Shown here: one piece after another, positions 15,655 to 22,977 of the stretch
Layout of the letters: each line of letters starts with the position of its first letter
Numbering within the stretch: the first letter of the stretch is position 1
Source of the DNA: Streptomyces hyderabadensis
GTDB taxonomy: Bacteria > Actinomycetota > Actinomycetes > Streptomycetales > Streptomycetaceae
Assembly (NCBI RefSeq): GCF_020404845.1
Contig: NZ_JAIOJZ010000043.1
Location: 1 to 64,000 of the forward strand
DNA length: 64,000 bases
Reading direction: 5' to 3'
The notes under the pieces: model-generated
What the model saw: only the letters and a program-made list of their open reading frames with translations
Told to the model about the DNA's origin: nothing
Database searches by the model: none
Position numbers and translations under genes: made by a program

Positions 15655-16464
15655 TCAGTGCGGCCAGATCGGGGGGTCGGTCACGAAGTGGCCGCCCAGG
15701 CGGGCGTGGGCCGGGTTGCCGGGGTCCAGTTCGCCCTGTTCTGCCACGAGTTTCGCGGCGTACGGCTCGGAGTCGTCCTGGGGCTCGTAGCCGAGGGCCC
15801 GGGCGGAGGTCAGGTCCCACCACAGGCGGGTGTTGGCGGAGGAGCCGTGGACGACGGTGTGGCCGACGTTCTCGGCGGTGAGCGCCGCGTGGAAGAGGCG
15901 GGCGCCGTCCGCGGGGCTCATCCACACCGAGAGCATGCGCACGCTGGTCGGCTCGGGGAAGCAGGAGCCGATGCGGACGGAGACGGTCTCGATGCCGTGC
16001 TTGTCCCAGTAGAGCTGTGCGAGGTCCTCGCCGAAGCACTTGGACAGGCCGTAGAAGGTGTCCGGGCGGCGCGGCGTGCCGATGGGGATGAGGGGGTCGT
16101 CGCCCTGCGGGCGCGGGGTGTAGCCGACGGCGTGGTTGGAGGAGGCGAAGACGACGCGGCCGACGCCCTCCTCGCGGGCGGCCTCGTACAGGTTGTACGT
16201 GCCCTCGATGTTCGCCTTGAGGATCTTGTCGAAAGAGGCTTCCAGGGAGATGCCCGCCAGGTGGATGATCGCGTCGACGCCCCGGACCGCCTCGCGCAGG
16301 GCGTCCCGGTCGGCGAGGTCGGCGACGATCGCGTCCGGCTCGCCCTCGACCGGGCGCAGGTCGAGCAGGCGCAGCTCGTAGCCGTGTTCGGGGAGCAGTT
16401 CCCGCATCAGGGTGCCGAGGCCGCCGGCGGCGCCGGTGAGCAGAACGGTGCGGGGTGCGGGCAT
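15655..16464 (-). CDS. udh: Uronate dehydrogenase (NAD-dependent epimerase/dehydratase fold)
   Basis: The 269-residue short-chain dehydrogenase has the NAD motif TGAAGGLG at 10-17, the Udh block FASSNHAVGYTPRP and the catalytic YGLSK (Tyr-x-x-x-Lys). RIGSCFPEPTSVRM is also typical of Udh. Known: Udh oxidises D-galacturonate or D-glucuronate to the aldaro-lactone in the oxidative uronate pathway. It is divergent from a 5-dehydro-4-deoxyglucarate dehydratase gene, the later step of that route. Aldarolactonase and aldarate dehydratase genes are not seen in the window. Confidence 0.87.
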   Translation of the reverse strand: MPAPRTVLLTGAAGGLGTLMRELLPEHGYELRLLDLRPVEGEPDAIVADLADRDALREAVRGVDAIIHLAGISLEASFDKILKANIEGTYNLYEAAREEGVGRVVFASSNHAVGYTPRPQGDDPLIPIGTPRRPDTFYGLSKCFGEDLAQLYWDKHGIETVSVRIGSCFPEPTSVRMLSVWMSPADGARLFHAALTAENVGHTVVHGSSANTRLWWDLTSARALGYEPQDDSEPYAAKLVAEQGELDPGNPAHARLGGHFVTDPPIWPH

Positions 16465-16530
16465 CCTCGGGACTCCTAGGTCGGTCTGGGGAAGCGGCAG
16501 GCGTGCGCACGCGTGCCGGTGTGTGCCTCA

Positions 16531-16642
16531 CGTTCAGATGTGTGGACACGCTAAGGAGTCGGTGGTCAGGCGTCAAGAGGGCGCCTGCTTGACGGTGTTC
16601 GCGGGGCGGCTTAGCGTGGTCGCGTTCAGAAATGTAGACGCA
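16531..16642. promoter_or_regulatory. Paired operator-like direct repeats in the divergent udh/kdgD promoter
   Basis: Two 20-base copies, 16531-16550 and 16623-16642, start CGTTCAGA and share TGT-GAC, with about four differences. Each has a partial dyad (GT-N2-A-N-A-N2-T-N-T-N2-AC in the second copy). They lie near the two ends of the 188-base intergenic region, as expected for one regulator controlling both directions. The regulator is not identified. Confidence 0.5.
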
Positions 16643-16670
16643 GGTCATAGATATGGAATGGGGAGCGCCC

Positions 16671-17621
16671 GTGACCTCAGCCCCTCTCGCCGCCCGGCTC
16701 ACCGTGCCCAGCGGCCCGCTGTTCTTCCCCGTCACGGCGTACGGACCCGACGGCGGACTCGACCTGGACGTCTACCGCACCCATGTGCGCCGCGGGGTCG
16801 AGGCCGGGGCCGCCGCCGTGTTCGCCTGCTGCGGCACCGGCGAGTTCCACGCCCTGGCCCCCGAGGAGTTCGCGGCCTGCGTCCGCGTCGCCGTCGAGGA
16901 GAGCGCGGGCCGGGTGCCCGTCCTCGCGGGCGCGGGCTACGGCACCGCCCTCGCCGTGCGCTACGCCCGGCTGGCCGAGGAGGCGGGGGCCGACGGGCTG
17001 CTCGCCATGCCGCCCTATCTGGTGGTCGCCGGGCAGGAGGGACTGGTGCGGCACTACCGGGAGGTGGCCGCCGCGACCGCGCTGCCGGTGATCGTCTACC
17101 AGCGCGACAACGCCGTGTTCACCCCGTCCAGCGTCGTCGAACTGGCCCGCACGGACGGCGTCGTCGGCCTCAAGGACGGGCTCGGCGACCTCGACCTGAT
17201 GCAGCGGATCGTCAGCGCGGTGCGCACGGAGCTGCCCGGCGAGGAGTTCCTGTACTTCAACGGACTCCCGACCGCCGAACAGACCCAGCTCGCCTACCGC
17301 GCGCTCGGCGTCCCCCTCTACTCCTCCGCCGTGTTCTGCTTCGCCCCCGAGATCGCCCTCGCCTTCCACCGCGCGCTGCGCGAGGGCGACGACACCACCG
17401 TGCACCGGCTGCTGGACGGCTTCTACCGGCCGTTCGTCGAACTGCGCGCCCGGGGCCGCGGATACGCCGTCTCGCTGGTCAAGGCAGGCGTCCGGCTGCG
17501 CGGCCTGGACGTGGGGGAGGTGCGGACGCCGTTGCAGGAGCCGGCCGAGGAGCACGTGAAGCAGCTCGCGCAGATCGTCGAGCGGGGCCAGGCGCTGCTC
17601 GATCCGGAGGGGGACCGGTGA
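16671..17621 (+). CDS. kdgD: 5-dehydro-4-deoxyglucarate dehydratase (DapA superfamily)
   Basis: The 316-residue TIM-barrel enzyme of the DHDPS/NAL family has the GxxGE motif as CCGTGEF, Tyr in VIVYQRDN and Schiff-base Lys168 in VVGLKDG. Known: KdgD dehydrates and decarboxylates 5-dehydro-4-deoxyglucarate to 2-oxoglutarate semialdehyde. I chose the GTG at 16671 after GGGGAG; an ATG at 16653 would add six residues. It overlaps the next gene by 4 bases (GTGA), suggesting an operon. The call rests on the characteristic CCGTGEF and FFPVTAYGPDG blocks plus the udh neighbour. Confidence 0.87.
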   Translation: MTSAPLAARLTVPSGPLFFPVTAYGPDGGLDLDVYRTHVRRGVEAGAAAVFACCGTGEFHALAPEEFAACVRVAVEESAGRVPVLAGAGYGTALAVRYARLAEEAGADGLLAMPPYLVVAGQEGLVRHYREVAAATALPVIVYQRDNAVFTPSSVVELARTDGVVGLKDGLGDLDLMQRIVSAVRTELPGEEFLYFNGLPTAEQTQLAYRALGVPLYSSAVFCFAPEIALAFHRALREGDDTTVHRLLDGFYRPFVELRARGRGYAVSLVKAGVRLRGLDVGEVRTPLQEPAEEHVKQLAQIVERGQALLDPEGDR

Positions 17622-18790
17622 AGGCGTCGGCGTTCGTCTACCCCTGGGACGTCAACGGCGACCCCAAAGCCCCGGCGCGCATCGCGGACCTCGGTGTGGC
17701 GCAGGTGACCCTCGCCGCCGCCTACCACTCCACCCGCGCCCTCACCCCCCGGCACCCGCGCCACCGCGTCGTCACCGCCGAGCACGCCGCCGTCCTCTAC
17801 CCGCCGGACCCCGCCCGCTGGCAGAACCGCACGCTGCGGCCCCACGCGTCCGGCGACTGGGCGCCCGGCGACGCCCACGGCGAGGCCGCCGCCGCCCTCG
17901 CGGACGCGGGCCTCGACGTGCACACCTGGGTGGTCCTCGCCCACAACTCCCGCCTCGGCGCGGAGCACCCCGCCACCTCCGTCGTCAACGCCTACGGCGA
18001 CCGCTACCCCTGGGCGCCGTGCATCGCGCAGCCCGCCACGCGCGCCTACCTCACCGACCTGGCGGCCGAGGCGGCGGTGCGGCCCGGAGCGCGCGGCACC
18101 GAGCTGGAGTCCCTCGGCTGGTACGGGCTCGCCCACCTGCACGCCCACGACAAGACCGGCGGGGTGGCGCTCGGGGACGCCGGGCAGTACCTGATGTCGC
18201 AGTGCTTCTGCCCCGACTGCCGCGCGGGATACGGCACCCAGGGCCTGGACGCCGACGAACTGGCCGCTGCCGTACGCACCGCGCTGGAGCCGGTGTGGCG
18301 GGGGACGGAGCCGTCGGACGGGGGCTGGGCGGGCGTCGAGAAGCTGCTCGGCGCGGCGGCGGCGAACGCCACGCGCGCCTGGCGGGACGACCGGGCCCGC
18401 ACCCTCCAGGAGGCGGCGGTCTCGGCGGTCCGCGCCGCCGCGCCGGACGGCTTCCAGGTCCTGCTGCACGCCGACCCGGTCTCCTACCACTGCGGCGCCA
18501 ACGCCGGTGTCGACCCGGCGCACGTCCTGTCCGTCGCGGACGGGGTGGTCGTGCCCTGCACGGGCGGGGCGGGCCTGCTGACACCCTTCGCCGAGCAGCG
18601 GCGCGCCGGGGCCGTGCTCGCCGCCAACCTCACGGTGGTCTCCGGCATGGGCGGCAAACCCGGCGCCCTCGCCGCCGACGCGGCCCGGGCCCGCGACCTG
18701 GGGGCCACCGAACTGCGGCTCTACCACGCGGGGTTGGCGTCGGACGCGGACCTGGAGGGGGTGCGGGCGGGGCTCGCGACCCTCGCGTAG
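17618..18790 (+). CDS. Protein of unknown function coupled to kdgD, possible TIM-barrel enzyme
   Basis: The 390-residue soluble protein has no signal peptide. It opens with ASAFVYPWDVNGDP and has a central block with LESLGWYGLAHLHAHDKTGG and a cysteine pair in SQCFCPDCRAGYG (about 190-202). Cys-x-Cys-x-x-Cys blocks of this kind occur in TIM-barrel glycosidase-like families, and later strands (FQVLLHADPVSYHCG, VVVPCTGG, TELRLYHAGL) suit a barrel. The GTG start overlaps the kdgD stop, so it is cotranslated with the aldarate pathway. I cannot assign a reaction; a missing aldarate step or a glycoside-processing step is possible. Confidence 0.75.
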   Translation: MKASAFVYPWDVNGDPKAPARIADLGVAQVTLAAAYHSTRALTPRHPRHRVVTAEHAAVLYPPDPARWQNRTLRPHASGDWAPGDAHGEAAAALADAGLDVHTWVVLAHNSRLGAEHPATSVVNAYGDRYPWAPCIAQPATRAYLTDLAAEAAVRPGARGTELESLGWYGLAHLHAHDKTGGVALGDAGQYLMSQCFCPDCRAGYGTQGLDADELAAAVRTALEPVWRGTEPSDGGWAGVEKLLGAAAANATRAWRDDRARTLQEAAVSAVRAAAPDGFQVLLHADPVSYHCGANAGVDPAHVLSVADGVVVPCTGGAGLLTPFAEQRRAGAVLAANLTVVSGMGGKPGALAADAARARDLGATELRLYHAGLASDADLEGVRAGLATLA

Positions 18791-18869
18791 GGTGCGGGGA
18801 CGAGGGGGCCGGGCCGGTCGTCGGCACCGGCCCCGCAGGCCCTCGTCACGCTCTCGGGAGGGGATGCCC

Positions 18870-19262
18870 ATGGAACTGGCCCAGGTCCGCCTTCTGGTCA
18901 CCGACTTTCCCGGCTGCTACCGCTACTACCGGGACGTCCTCGGGCTGAAGCCGCAGTTCGAGGCGGAGGACGGCCCGTACGCGAAGTTCAGTCCCGACGG
19001 CGGCACCGCGGGCATCGCGCTGCAGGACCGCGCCCAGATGGCCCAGGTGCTGGACGGGCTCGCCGACGCGCCGGCCGGGCACCGGTCCCTCGTCGTCCTG
19101 CGGGTCGACGACCTGGACCGCTACTGCGAGGAGATCACCGCGAGGGGAGCCGAACTCGTCCACGGCCCGGCCCCCATGACGGACCGGATGCGGGTCGCCC
19201 ACCTCAGCGATCCGGCGGGCAACCTCGTCGAACTCCAGGAGTGGACCGCCCTACGCGGGTGA
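18870..19262 (+). CDS. VOC (glyoxalase/bleomycin resistance) superfamily protein
   Basis: The 130-residue single-domain protein has paired beta-alpha-beta-beta-beta modules: VRLLVTDFPGCYRYYRDVLG at the start, HRSLVVLRVDDLDRY in the middle and HLSDPAGNLVELQEW at the end, with the usual Glu metal ligand. I chose ATG 18870 because GGGAGGGG ends 6 bases upstream; another ATG two codons earlier is too close. It lies 79 bases after the unknown gene. Its last 12 bases overlap the convergent MFS gene. Confidence 0.82.
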   Translation: MELAQVRLLVTDFPGCYRYYRDVLGLKPQFEAEDGPYAKFSPDGGTAGIALQDRAQMAQVLDGLADAPAGHRSLVVLRVDDLDRYCEEITARGAELVHGPAPMTDRMRVAHLSDPAGNLVELQEWTALRG

Positions 19263-20498
19263 CGGCGTTCCCCGGCCGGCCGGCCGCCGCGCCGCCGCCA
19301 GTGCCGTCGCCGTGGCCAGCAGCACCGCCCCCACCACCGGCAGCAGCAGGCCCAGGCCGGTCAGCTCCACCAGGGCCGCGCCCGCGGCGAGGCCGAGCAC
19401 GTTGGGGGCGAAGACCAGGGAGTTGGCCGTCGCGGTCACCCGGCCCAGCAGCGGCCCCGGCGTCTCGCGCTGCACGGCGGTCAGCGCGGCGATCAGCACC
19501 GCGGGCAGCCCCGCGCCGATCGCCGCACTGGAGACCAGGGCCACGGCGTCGTACGGCGCCGCCCGCACCGCCACCGCCACCGCGAACAGGGCGACCCCCG
19601 CGGCGGCGAAGCGCCGCCCGCCCAGGCGCCGCACGGCCGCTCCGGCGAGGAGCCCCACCAGCACCGACCCGGCGCCCTGGACGGCGTACAGCGCACCGGC
19701 GTACGCGGGGGAGTGCCCGAGGGCGTCGACGACGGCGTAGACCGTGGCGCCGTTGACGCCCGCGCACAGCATCGTGACACCGCCCGCGAGGACCAGCGGG
19801 CGCAGACCGGGGTGCCCCCACAGGTGCCGGGCGCCCTCGGCCGTGCGCCGCCGCCAGCTCGTCGTGGGGCGCCGCGGTGGCGCCTCCCGCACCCGCAGGG
19901 CGGCGTACACGCCGGCGGCCAGCACGAACGTCGCCGCGTCCAGCAGCGCCACGCTCGGTCCGCCCCAGGCCGCGTACAGGCCCGCCCCGGCCAGCGGTGC
20001 CACCAGCTTCATGCCCTCGTTGGCGGTCATGCGCAGGCCGTTGAAGTCGCCGAGCAGCCCCGGGTCGACGGCGGCGGCCACCAGCGCGGACTCGGCCGCG
20101 TCGTGGACGACGCCCGCCGCGCCGTACACGAGGAGCACCGCGAAGAGCAGCCACAGACCCTCCCGGGAGTCCACGGCGAACAGCGCGCACAGCAGGCAGG
20201 CCATCAGCAGGCTCGTGCCGATCAGCAGCGGTCTGCGGCGGACCCGGTCCGCGACGGTGCCCAGCACCGGGCCCACGAGCGTCGGGGCCCACACCGCGAG
20301 CATGCACAGCGCCGCGAGTCCGTCCGAGCCGGTGAGGTCCTTCACCCACACACCGGCCGCCAGCCACAGCGCCGAGGTGCCGAAACCGGACACCACCACG
20401 CCGGCGAGACACAGGCCCGCGTCGCGGTCGCGCAGCACCCGCAGGAGGGGCCGGCGGCCGTCCGGGCCCGCGGGATTCTTCGTTCGTGCGGTCGTCAT
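19251..20498 (-). CDS. MFS transporter (MdtG/enterobactin-exporter-like)
   Basis: The 415-residue membrane protein has about 12 hydrophobic helices. The MFS motif A-like loop is GTVADRVRRRPLLIG after helix 2 (about 80-95), and there is an Arg/Pro/Thr-rich central cytoplasmic loop near 205-220. The C-terminus is Arg-rich. It resembles the enterobactin-exporter/TetV-like family of actinobacterial efflux proteins, but the substrate is unknown. It is divergent from the MDMPI-like gene across 140 bases. Confidence 0.82.
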   Translation of the reverse strand: MTTARTKNPAGPDGRRPLLRVLRDRDAGLCLAGVVVSGFGTSALWLAAGVWVKDLTGSDGLAALCMLAVWAPTLVGPVLGTVADRVRRRPLLIGTSLLMACLLCALFAVDSREGLWLLFAVLLVYGAAGVVHDAAESALVAAAVDPGLLGDFNGLRMTANEGMKLVAPLAGAGLYAAWGGPSVALLDAATFVLAAGVYAALRVREAPPRRPTTSWRRRTAEGARHLWGHPGLRPLVLAGGVTMLCAGVNGATVYAVVDALGHSPAYAGALYAVQGAGSVLVGLLAGAAVRRLGGRRFAAAGVALFAVAVAVRAAPYDAVALVSSAAIGAGLPAVLIAALTAVQRETPGPLLGRVTATANSLVFAPNVLGLAAGAALVELTGLGLLLPVVGAVLLATATALAAARRPAGRGTPSPA

Positions 20499-20638
20499 AC
20501 CCGGTCAGCGTGGGCCTAAGGCCCGGGTGCGGGCATCGGGCAGGTGCCCTAGTACCGGGCCCGGCGGCCGATGAGTTTCGCGGGTGCGATGAGTCCACCC
20601 TCCCGGAGAGCCGACCCGCACATCCCGAGGAGCAGCCG

Positions 20639-21238
20639 ATGACCGCCGAACCCGCCCCCCTCGACCTGGGACCGCAGACCCGGATCCTCGCCCGGCTCGC
20701 CGACGGCGTGCACGAGGACCGGCTCGCGGACCCGACGCCCTGCCCCGGCCTGGCGGTGCGCCACCTCCTCGGCCACCTGACGGGTCTCGCCGTCGCCTTC
20801 CGCGACGCCGCGCGCAAGGACCTGGGGCCCACCACGGACACCAGCCCCGAGGCGTCCGTGCCGGACATCGGGCCCGGCTGGCGCGAGCGGCTCGCCGCGG
20901 CGCTCGGGGAACTCGCCGAGGCGTGGCGCGAGCCCGCGGCGTGGACCGGCACGACCCGGGCCGGCGGCATCGACCTGCCCGGCGAGGCGGCCGGTGCGGT
21001 GGTCGCCGACGAACTGGTGATCCACGGCTGGGACCTGGCCCGCGCCACCGGCCAGGAGTACGCGCCCGACCCGGCCGCGCTCCAGGCGGCGTACGGGCTG
21101 CTCTTCGCCGCCGCCCAGGAGTCCGACCGGGACCAGGGCATGTTCGGTCCCGTCGTCGCCGTGCCCGACGACGCGCCGCTGCTGGACCGGGCGGTGGGCC
21201 TGAGCGGACGCGACCCGGGCTGGTCCCGCACCGCCTGA
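20639..21238 (+). CDS. TIGR03086-type metal-binding protein (mycothiol-dependent isomerase/DinB-like fold)
   Basis: The 199-residue four-helix DinB-like protein has the N-terminal MDMPI signature: DPTPCPGLAVRHLLGHLTGL provides one conserved His, and ADELVIHGWDLARATGQ provides the second metal-site His and Asp. Members of this actinobacterial family bind a divalent metal and may use mycothiol. The ATG at 20639 follows GAGGAG. No pathway partner is nearby. Confidence 0.8.
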   Translation: MTAEPAPLDLGPQTRILARLADGVHEDRLADPTPCPGLAVRHLLGHLTGLAVAFRDAARKDLGPTTDTSPEASVPDIGPGWRERLAAALGELAEAWREPAAWTGTTRAGGIDLPGEAAGAVVADELVIHGWDLARATGQEYAPDPAALQAAYGLLFAAAQESDRDQGMFGPVVAVPDDAPLLDRAVGLSGRDPGWSRTA

Positions 21239-21274
21239 CGAACAGCCCGTATCCAACTTCCTCTGTCAGAAGCA

Positions 21275-21303
21275 TTGACGCGGCCCCGCGCCCCTCTTAC
21301 CTT
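21275..21303 (+). promoter_or_regulatory. Sigma-70-type promoter of the GntR/dehydratase operon
   Basis: The -35 TTGACG (21275-21280), a 17-base spacer and the -10 TACCTT (21298-21303) form the best conventional promoter in the window. It lies about 100 bases before the GntR start. Confidence 0.6.
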
Positions 21304-21324
21304 CAACGCGTCGTACTCCGTACG

Positions 21325-21368
21325 TCATATATGAGACGCGATACGCGAGATCTGATGTCCGAGATCTG
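21325..21368 (+). promoter_or_regulatory. Operator-like palindrome and direct repeats before the GntR gene
   Basis: The perfect palindrome TCATATATGA (21325-21334) lies about 22 bases after the -10, followed by two copies of CGAGATCTG (21346-21354 and 21360-21368). FadR-subfamily regulators commonly bind short dyads like this and repress their own operon, so autoregulation is inferred. Confidence 0.5.
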
Positions 21369-21403
21369 TCCGCGCATCCGACGCGAGATTCCGAGAGGCG
21401 CGC

Positions 21404-22072
21404 ATGACCTCTGTGCCCACGCCGATCCCCTCCCGCACGCAGTACGTGCTGGAGGAGATCAAACGCCGCATCCTCACCGGCCGGCTCACCCCCGGCCAGG
21501 CCCTGGTCGAGACCGACCTCGCCGCACAGTTCGGGGTGTCCAAGACACCGGTGCGCGAGGCGCTCAAGACCCTGGCCGGTACCGGACTGGTCGTGATGAG
21601 CCAGTACAAGGGCGTCACGGTGCGCATGGTGGACGCGGACATGGCGCGCGAGGTCTACGACGTCCGGCTGCTGCTGGAGCCCGAGGCGCTCCGGCGCGCC
21701 GTGCGCCGCGGCGCCTCCCTGGACGCCGCCCGGGACGCGCTCACCCAGGCCGACCGGGCCACCGACACGGCCGAACGGTCGCTGGCCAACCGCGAGTTCC
21801 ACCGCGCCCTGTACGTGCCGTGCGGCAACCCGCTGCTCGGCCGGATGCTCGACGAGGTCCGCGACCAGGCGGCCCTCGTCTCCGCGGTCGCCTGGGCCGC
21901 CGACCCCTCCTGGGAACGGGAGGCCGGCGAGCACCAGGAGATCCTGCGCCTCGCCCTCGCCGGTGACGCGGACGGCGCGGCCCGCGCCCTGCACGCGCAC
22001 ATCGCGTCCTTCGTCGAGCGGGCCTTCCCCGAAGCGGGGACCGCGGCCCAGGAAGAGGACGGTCAGGCATGA
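21404..22072 (+). CDS. GntR family (FadR/FCD) transcriptional regulator
   Basis: The 222-residue protein has a winged helix (YVLEEIKRRILTGRLTPGQ, TDLAAQFGVSKTPVREALKTL) and an FCD ligand domain (VYDVRLLLEPEALRRAV, NREFHRALYVPCGNPLL, HQEILRLALAGDADGAARAL, with the His metal ligands of the family). It heads the operon and overlaps the DapA-like gene by 4 bases. It probably senses a sugar acid or keto-acid of the pathway and represses the operon. Confidence 0.88.
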   Translation: MTSVPTPIPSRTQYVLEEIKRRILTGRLTPGQALVETDLAAQFGVSKTPVREALKTLAGTGLVVMSQYKGVTVRMVDADMAREVYDVRLLLEPEALRRAVRRGASLDAARDALTQADRATDTAERSLANREFHRALYVPCGNPLLGRMLDEVRDQAALVSAVAWAADPSWEREAGEHQEILRLALAGDADGAARALHAHIASFVERAFPEAGTAAQEEDGQA

Positions 22073-22977
22073 CAGCGACGTTCGAGACCCAGCGGGCGGC
22101 CCTGGCCGACGTGGTGGCGATCCCGGTGACCCCGTTCGCCGAGGACGGCACCGTCGACCCCGCCACCTACCGGGCCCTGCTGCGTCGTCTCCTCGACGGT
22201 GGCATCACGACCCTCACCCCCAACGGCAACACCGGCGAGTTCTACGCCCTCGACCCGGCCGAGCGGCGCCTGGTCACCGAGCTGACGATCGAGGAGGCCG
22301 GGGAGCGCGCCCACATCCTGGTCGGCGTCGGCCACGACGTGCCCACCGCGGTCGCCTCCGCCCGGCACGCCCGCGAGCTGGGCGCCTCCATGGTGATGGT
22401 GCACCAGCCCGTCCACCCCTACGTCTCCCAGGGCGGCTGGGTCGACTACCACCGCGCCATCGCCGAGGCCGTGCCCGAACTGGGCGTCGTGCCCTACATC
22501 CGCAACGCCCAGCTCACCGGCGCCCGCCTCGCCGACCTCGCCGACGCCTGCCCCAACGTCATCGGCGTGAAGTACGCCGTGCCGGACGCCTCGAAGTTCG
22601 CCGCCTTCGCCCGCGACGCCGGTCTCGACCGCTTCGTCTGGGTCGCGGGGCTCGCCGAGCCGTACGCGCCCTCGTACTTCAGCGCGGGCGCCACCGGCTT
22701 CACCTCGGGACTGGTGAACGTCGCCCCGGCCGTCTCGCTGAACATGATCGAAGCGCTTCGATCCGGTGACTACCCGGGCGCCATGAAGGTCTGGGAGCAG
22801 ATCCGCCGCTTCGAGGAACTGCGCGCCGCCAACGGCTCCGCCAACAACGTCACCGTGGTCAAGGAGGCCCTCGCCTCGCTGGGCCTGTGCCGCCGGGAGG
22901 TCCGCCCGCCGAGCAAGCCGCTGCCCGAGAGCGAGCGCGCCGAGGTCGCCGCCATCGCCGCGGGGTGGTCGATATGA
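22069..22977 (+). CDS. DapA-family lyase, likely L-2-keto-3-deoxyarabonate dehydratase
   Basis: The 302-residue TIM barrel has GNTGEF (53-58), a Tyr in VVPYIRNAQ (143) and Schiff-base Lys168 in VIGVKYA. It overlaps both its neighbours, a GntR regulator and an IlvD/EDD dehydratase. Known: in the non-phosphorylative L-arabinose pathway an IlvD/EDD L-arabinonate dehydratase feeds a DapA-family 2-keto-3-deoxy-L-arabonate dehydratase that makes 2-oxoglutarate semialdehyde. An aldolase in a related route is the alternative. A perfect 18-base palindrome lies inside the gene at 22746-22763. Confidence 0.8.
   Translation: MTATFETQRAALADVVAIPVTPFAEDGTVDPATYRALLRRLLDGGITTLTPNGNTGEFYALDPAERRLVTELTIEEAGERAHILVGVGHDVPTAVASARHARELGASMVMVHQPVHPYVSQGGWVDYHRAIAEAVPELGVVPYIRNAQLTGARLADLADACPNVIGVKYAVPDASKFAAFARDAGLDRFVWVAGLAEPYAPSYFSAGATGFTSGLVNVAPAVSLNMIEALRSGDYPGAMKVWEQIRRFEELRAANGSANNVTVVKEALASLGLCRREVRPPSKPLPESERAEVAAIAAGWSI
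22746..22763. promoter_or_regulatory. Intragenic LacI-type palindrome
   Basis: GATCGAAGCGCTTCGATC is a perfect 18-base dyad centred on AAGCGCTT, the core of many LacI-family operators. It lies in the coding region of the DapA-like gene and shares AAGCGCTT with the site at 24743-24757. Confidence 0.35.
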
